Of a stretch of 7,664 nucleotides of DNA, positions 5,909 to 7,664 are shown in pieces (within the stretch, counting starts at the first letter, position 1; the number at the start of each line of letters is the position of its first letter). Under the pieces are notes generated by a model, which worked only from the letters and a program-made list of their open reading frames with translations, was not told the origin of the DNA and ran no database searches. Source of the DNA: Planctomycetaceae bacterium (GTDB lineage: Bacteria > Planctomycetota > Planctomycetia > Pirellulales > UBA1268); contig SIAG01000193.1 in NCBI GenBank assembly GCA_009691925.1, forward strand, positions 1-7,664, read 5' to 3'. The position numbers and the translations under genes were made by a program.

Positions 5909-6006
5909 GCCGGTCGCCTCTTTCCCACCATGTGAGGATGATCGACCGTCACGACCGGCAAACTTGATTCAACCCGAACTTTTTTCTCCTCCCCTGACGC
6001 CGGTCG
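5909..6006. repeat. Three-part repeat GCCGGTCG / CGACCGGC / GCCGGTCG
   Basis: The 8-mer GCCGGTCG lies at 5909-5916, its exact reverse complement at 5952-5959, and the 8-mer again at 5999-6006, with gaps of 35 and 39 nt. The outer copies share a 9-nt direct repeat (CGCCGGTCG). The middle element could pair with either neighbour if transcribed, or the set could be spaced binding sites. GC-rich 8-mers recur by chance in such DNA, so support is moderate. Confidence 0.45.
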
Positions 6007-6021
6007 GCGGCGCGCGGTGGC

Positions 6022-6030
6022 TGCTACAAT
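6022..6030 (+). promoter_or_regulatory. Candidate extended -10 promoter element for pyrD
   Basis: TGCTACAAT combines the TGn extension with TACAAT, a 5/6 match to the -10 consensus. No recognisable -35 lies at 15-18 nt upstream, which extended -10 promoters tolerate. The predicted transcript would start near 6037 and carry a leader of about 85 nt, containing the whole C-rich tract, before the pyrD ATG. Confidence 0.4.
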
Positions 6031-6042
6031 TCAGAGTCGCAT

Positions 6043-6112
6043 TCCCCGCCCCGTCCCCGCATCCCCCGCCCCGTCCCTGCATCCCCCCCGTCCCTGCCTG
6101 CCCCGTTCCCCT
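6043..6112. repeat. C-rich imperfect tandem repeat in the pyrD leader (G-runs on the minus strand)
   Basis: Two adjoining 20-nt units (6043-6062 and 6063-6082) differ at two positions, and a degenerate third copy follows. About 70 nt contain ten runs of three or more C, the longest seven C at 6083-6089. The minus strand therefore has ten G-runs with short spacers, a strong G-quadruplex pattern, and the plus strand an i-motif pattern. It ends about 10 nt before the pyrD start codon. Confidence 0.85.
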
Positions 6113-6122
6113 GCCGCAGCCC

Positions 6123-7094
6123 ATGACGAACGTCCCTGCCGCCAGCCCGCCCGACGGGGGATCGATCGACCTGTCGGTTCAGCTCGGTCGCCTCCGCCTC
6201 CCGAATCCGATCCTCGTGGCATCGGGGACCTTCGGGTACGCCAAGGAGATGGTTGATTTCGTCGATCTGCACCGGCTCGGGGGGATTGTCCCCAAGACGA
6301 TCACGCCGCTCCCCCGGGCGGGTAACGTCCCCTGGCGGACGATCGAGACCTCCGCGGGGCTTCTCAACTCGATCGGCCTCGACAACGACGGCGTCGACGC
6401 CTTCCTCCGCCAGCAACTCCCCTTCCTCCTCGGCTGTGCCGCACCGGTGATCGTGAGCATTGCCGGGGCCGACCAGCGCGAGTTCGTCCAGGTGGCCGAC
6501 CGACTCGAGGGGGTGCCGGGGATCGCTGCTCTCGAACTCAACATCTCCTGTCCGAACGTCAGCTACGGCGTCGATCTGGGGACCGATCCGGCGGCCTGCC
6601 GGAGTGTCGTCGCGGGGGTCCGCGGCGTGACCCGCCTTCCGGTCATCGCCAAGCTGACGCCGAACGTGACGAGCATCGCCGACGTCGCACGGGGGGCGAG
6701 AGACGGCGGCGCCGATGCCCTCACGGTGATCAACACGTGCCAGGGGATGGCCGTCGACTGGCGGCGGCGGAAACCGCTGTTGGGCAACGTCGTCGGTGGC
6801 CTGTCTGGGCCGGCGATCAAACCGATCGCTCTTCGCTGCGTTTACCAGGTCCGCCAGGCCGTCGACACCCCGATCATCGGCGTTGGGGGGATCATGACGA
6901 TCGACGATGTGATGGAATTTCTCGTCACCGGTGCCAGCGCCGTCCAGATCGGGACGGCGAGCTTCGCCGAGCCCCGCTCCTCGACGAGGCTCCTCGATGC
7001 CCTCCCGGCGGCGCTCGCCGAAGCGGGGGTGACGCGCGTCGCCGACCTCGTGGGAACACTCCGGCTCCCCAGCGTTCTCGCCAAACCCCACTGA
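6123..7094 (+). CDS. pyrD: Dihydroorotate dehydrogenase, class 1 (probably 1B catalytic subunit)
   Basis: PyrD oxidises dihydroorotate to orotate with FMN, the fourth step of pyrimidine synthesis, in the cytoplasm. The 323-residue product shows NPILVASGTFGYAKE near the N terminus, then PKTITPLPRAGN and GLLNSIGLDNDGVDAF (substrate and FMN contacts). LELNISCPNVSYG carries Cys143, the expected class 1 catalytic base. It continues with AKLTPNV, GGLSGPAIKPIALR, IIGVGGI and ASAVQIGTASF for phosphate binding. The whole pattern resembles PyrD of class 1B, which normally works with the Fe-S/FAD subunit PyrK; no pyrK is in the window. I chose the ATG at 6123 because homology begins soon after it. The open frame extends back to a TTG at 5964, but that part is only the C-rich repeat read as proline. 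No Shine-Dalgarno precedes the ATG. trpS follows after 36 nt on the same strand. Confidence 0.94.
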   Translation: MTNVPAASPPDGGSIDLSVQLGRLRLPNPILVASGTFGYAKEMVDFVDLHRLGGIVPKTITPLPRAGNVPWRTIETSAGLLNSIGLDNDGVDAFLRQQLPFLLGCAAPVIVSIAGADQREFVQVADRLEGVPGIAALELNISCPNVSYGVDLGTDPAACRSVVAGVRGVTRLPVIAKLTPNVTSIADVARGARDGGADALTVINTCQGMAVDWRRRKPLLGNVVGGLSGPAIKPIALRCVYQVRQAVDTPIIGVGGIMTIDDVMEFLVTGASAVQIGTASFAEPRSSTRLLDALPAALAEAGVTRVADLVGTLRLPSVLAKPH

Positions 7095-7130
7095 CCCTCC
7101 CCAAAGACACCAAGGCCGGAAGCCTCACCG

Positions 7131-7664
7131 ATGAGCGACGAAGCACCGACGAAGCCCCCCCGCCCCCAGCCGCCGACGCGGGTGCTTTCCGGGATCCAAC
7201 CCACCGGCCGCTTCCACTGGGGGAATTACTTCGGCGCCATCCGCCAATACATCGAGCTGCAAACGGCGGGGGAGTCGTACTTTTTTCTCGCCGATCTCCA
7301 TGCCCTGACGACCGTCCGCGAGCCCGAGCGGCTCCGCGGATTCGTCCGCGATGCGGCCCTCGATCTGGTGGCCCTCGGCCTCGATCCCGACCACGCAGCG
7401 CTGTTTGTGCAGTCGGACGTGCCGGAGGTCACCGAGCTGACCTGGCTGCTGATGACGGTCACCCCGATGGGGCTCCTCGAGCGCTGCCATGCCTTCAAGG
7501 ACAAGAAATCACGCGGCATGGCGGCCGACGCGGGGCTCTTCACCTACCCCGTGCTGATGAGCGCCGACATCCTCGCCTACGACGCGACAATAGTCCCCGT
7601 CGGGGAGGATCAGGTGCAGCACATCGAGGTCTGTCGCGATCTCGCCGGCACGTTCAACCACCTT
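7131..7664 (+). CDS. trpS: Tryptophanyl-tRNA synthetase, N-terminal part (runs off window)
   Basis: This class I aminoacyl-tRNA synthetase charges tRNA-Trp. The frame is open from the ATG at 7131 to the last base, giving 178 of an expected 330-350 residues. The N-terminal signature SGIQPTGRFHWGNYFGAI (residues 20-37) contains the HIGH-type ATP motif as His29-Trp30-Gly31-Asn32. It is followed by YFFLADLHALTT, FVQSDVPEVTELTWLL, FKDKKSRG, FTYPVLMSADILAYDA and VPVGEDQVQHIEVCRDLAG, all characteristic of TrpRS. The KMSKS loop and anticodon-binding part lie beyond the window. About 16 polar, proline-rich residues precede the conserved domain. Only a weak GGA-type ribosome site is seen. The 36-nt gap after pyrD allows co-transcription. 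Confidence 0.95.
   Translation, partial: MSDEAPTKPPRPQPPTRVLSGIQPTGRFHWGNYFGAIRQYIELQTAGESYFFLADLHALTTVREPERLRGFVRDAALDLVALGLDPDHAALFVQSDVPEVTELTWLLMTVTPMGLLERCHAFKDKKSRGMAADAGLFTYPVLMSADILAYDATIVPVGEDQVQHIEVCRDLAGTFNHL

Larger units (their letters stand above)
5780..6122. other. Divergent intergenic region between the HU-family gene and pyrD
   Basis: This 343-nt stretch holds no supported gene. From left to right it contains the HU leader and candidate promoter (to 5891), an 8-nt motif GCCGGTCG with its complement and a second copy (5909-6006), a six-T run (5980-5985) in a pyrimidine-rich patch, a candidate extended -10 element for pyrD (6022-6030), and a C-rich tandem-repeat leader (6043-6112). 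Reading frame runs through the right half from a TTG at 5964, but it encodes a proline-rich stretch unrelated to dihydroorotate dehydrogenase and is treated as non-coding. Confidence 0.7.

Noticed and set aside
5964..6122. 53-residue proline-rich extension of PyrD from a TTG
   Set aside because: It only translates the C-rich repeat and the promoter-like region; class 1 PyrD is about 300-320 residues, which the ATG at 6123 gives.

Overview
The window is a GC-rich bacterial chromosome segment, mostly ordinary metabolism. The organism is most likely a planctomycete, perhaps Pirellulales-like. This is an inference from three things: the base composition, a small lipoprotein whose ending resembles proteins I associate with planctomycetes, and a tryptophanyl-tRNA synthetase with the motif FHWGNYFGA in place of the common LHLGNYFGA form. 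No rRNA, tRNA, CRISPR array, transposase or phage gene is visible.

Layout. (1) Positions 1-1486, plus strand: the C-terminal half of a large oxidoreductase of the FAD-linked-oxidase plus Fe-S/CCG-domain type. It is cut off by the window start, and the first 120 bases are ten tandem copies of a 12-bp unit read in frame as a Pro-Val-Ser-Ala repeat. (2) Positions 1550-5018, plus strand: a tightly packed group of moaD, moaE, moaA, a class-V PLP enzyme of the cysteine desulfurase type, and a YkgJ-type cysteine-cluster protein. Junctions are 2 nt, a 4-nt ATGA overlap, 1 nt and a 13-nt overlap. (3) Positions 5040-5779, minus strand, convergent with (2): an HU/IHF-type DNA-binding protein with a C-terminal tail, followed by a 72-residue predicted lipoprotein. 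(4) Positions 5780-6122: a divergent intergenic region with a good candidate promoter for the HU gene, a candidate extended -10 promoter for pyrD, inverted repeats, and a strikingly C-rich repetitive leader before pyrD. (5) Positions 6123-7664, plus strand: pyrD (class 1 dihydroorotate dehydrogenase, probably 1B), then trpS, which runs off the window end.

How the genes fit together. MoaA makes the precursor converted to cyclic pyranopterin monophosphate. MoaD, charged as a C-terminal thiocarboxylate, and MoaE form molybdopterin synthase, which adds the two dithiolene sulfurs. The adjoining desulfurase-like enzyme keeps the lysine and cysteine needed to mobilise sulfur, so a dedicated sulfur source for MoaD is a natural hypothesis. 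MoaC and a MoeB-like activating enzyme are not in the window. The oxidoreductase, HU/lipoprotein and pyrD/trpS blocks have no evident functional link to the cofactor genes.

I see no convincing wholly new system. The points most worth checking are the in-frame minisatellite, the desulfurase inside the moa cluster, the small lipoprotein family, and the C-rich pyrD leader.
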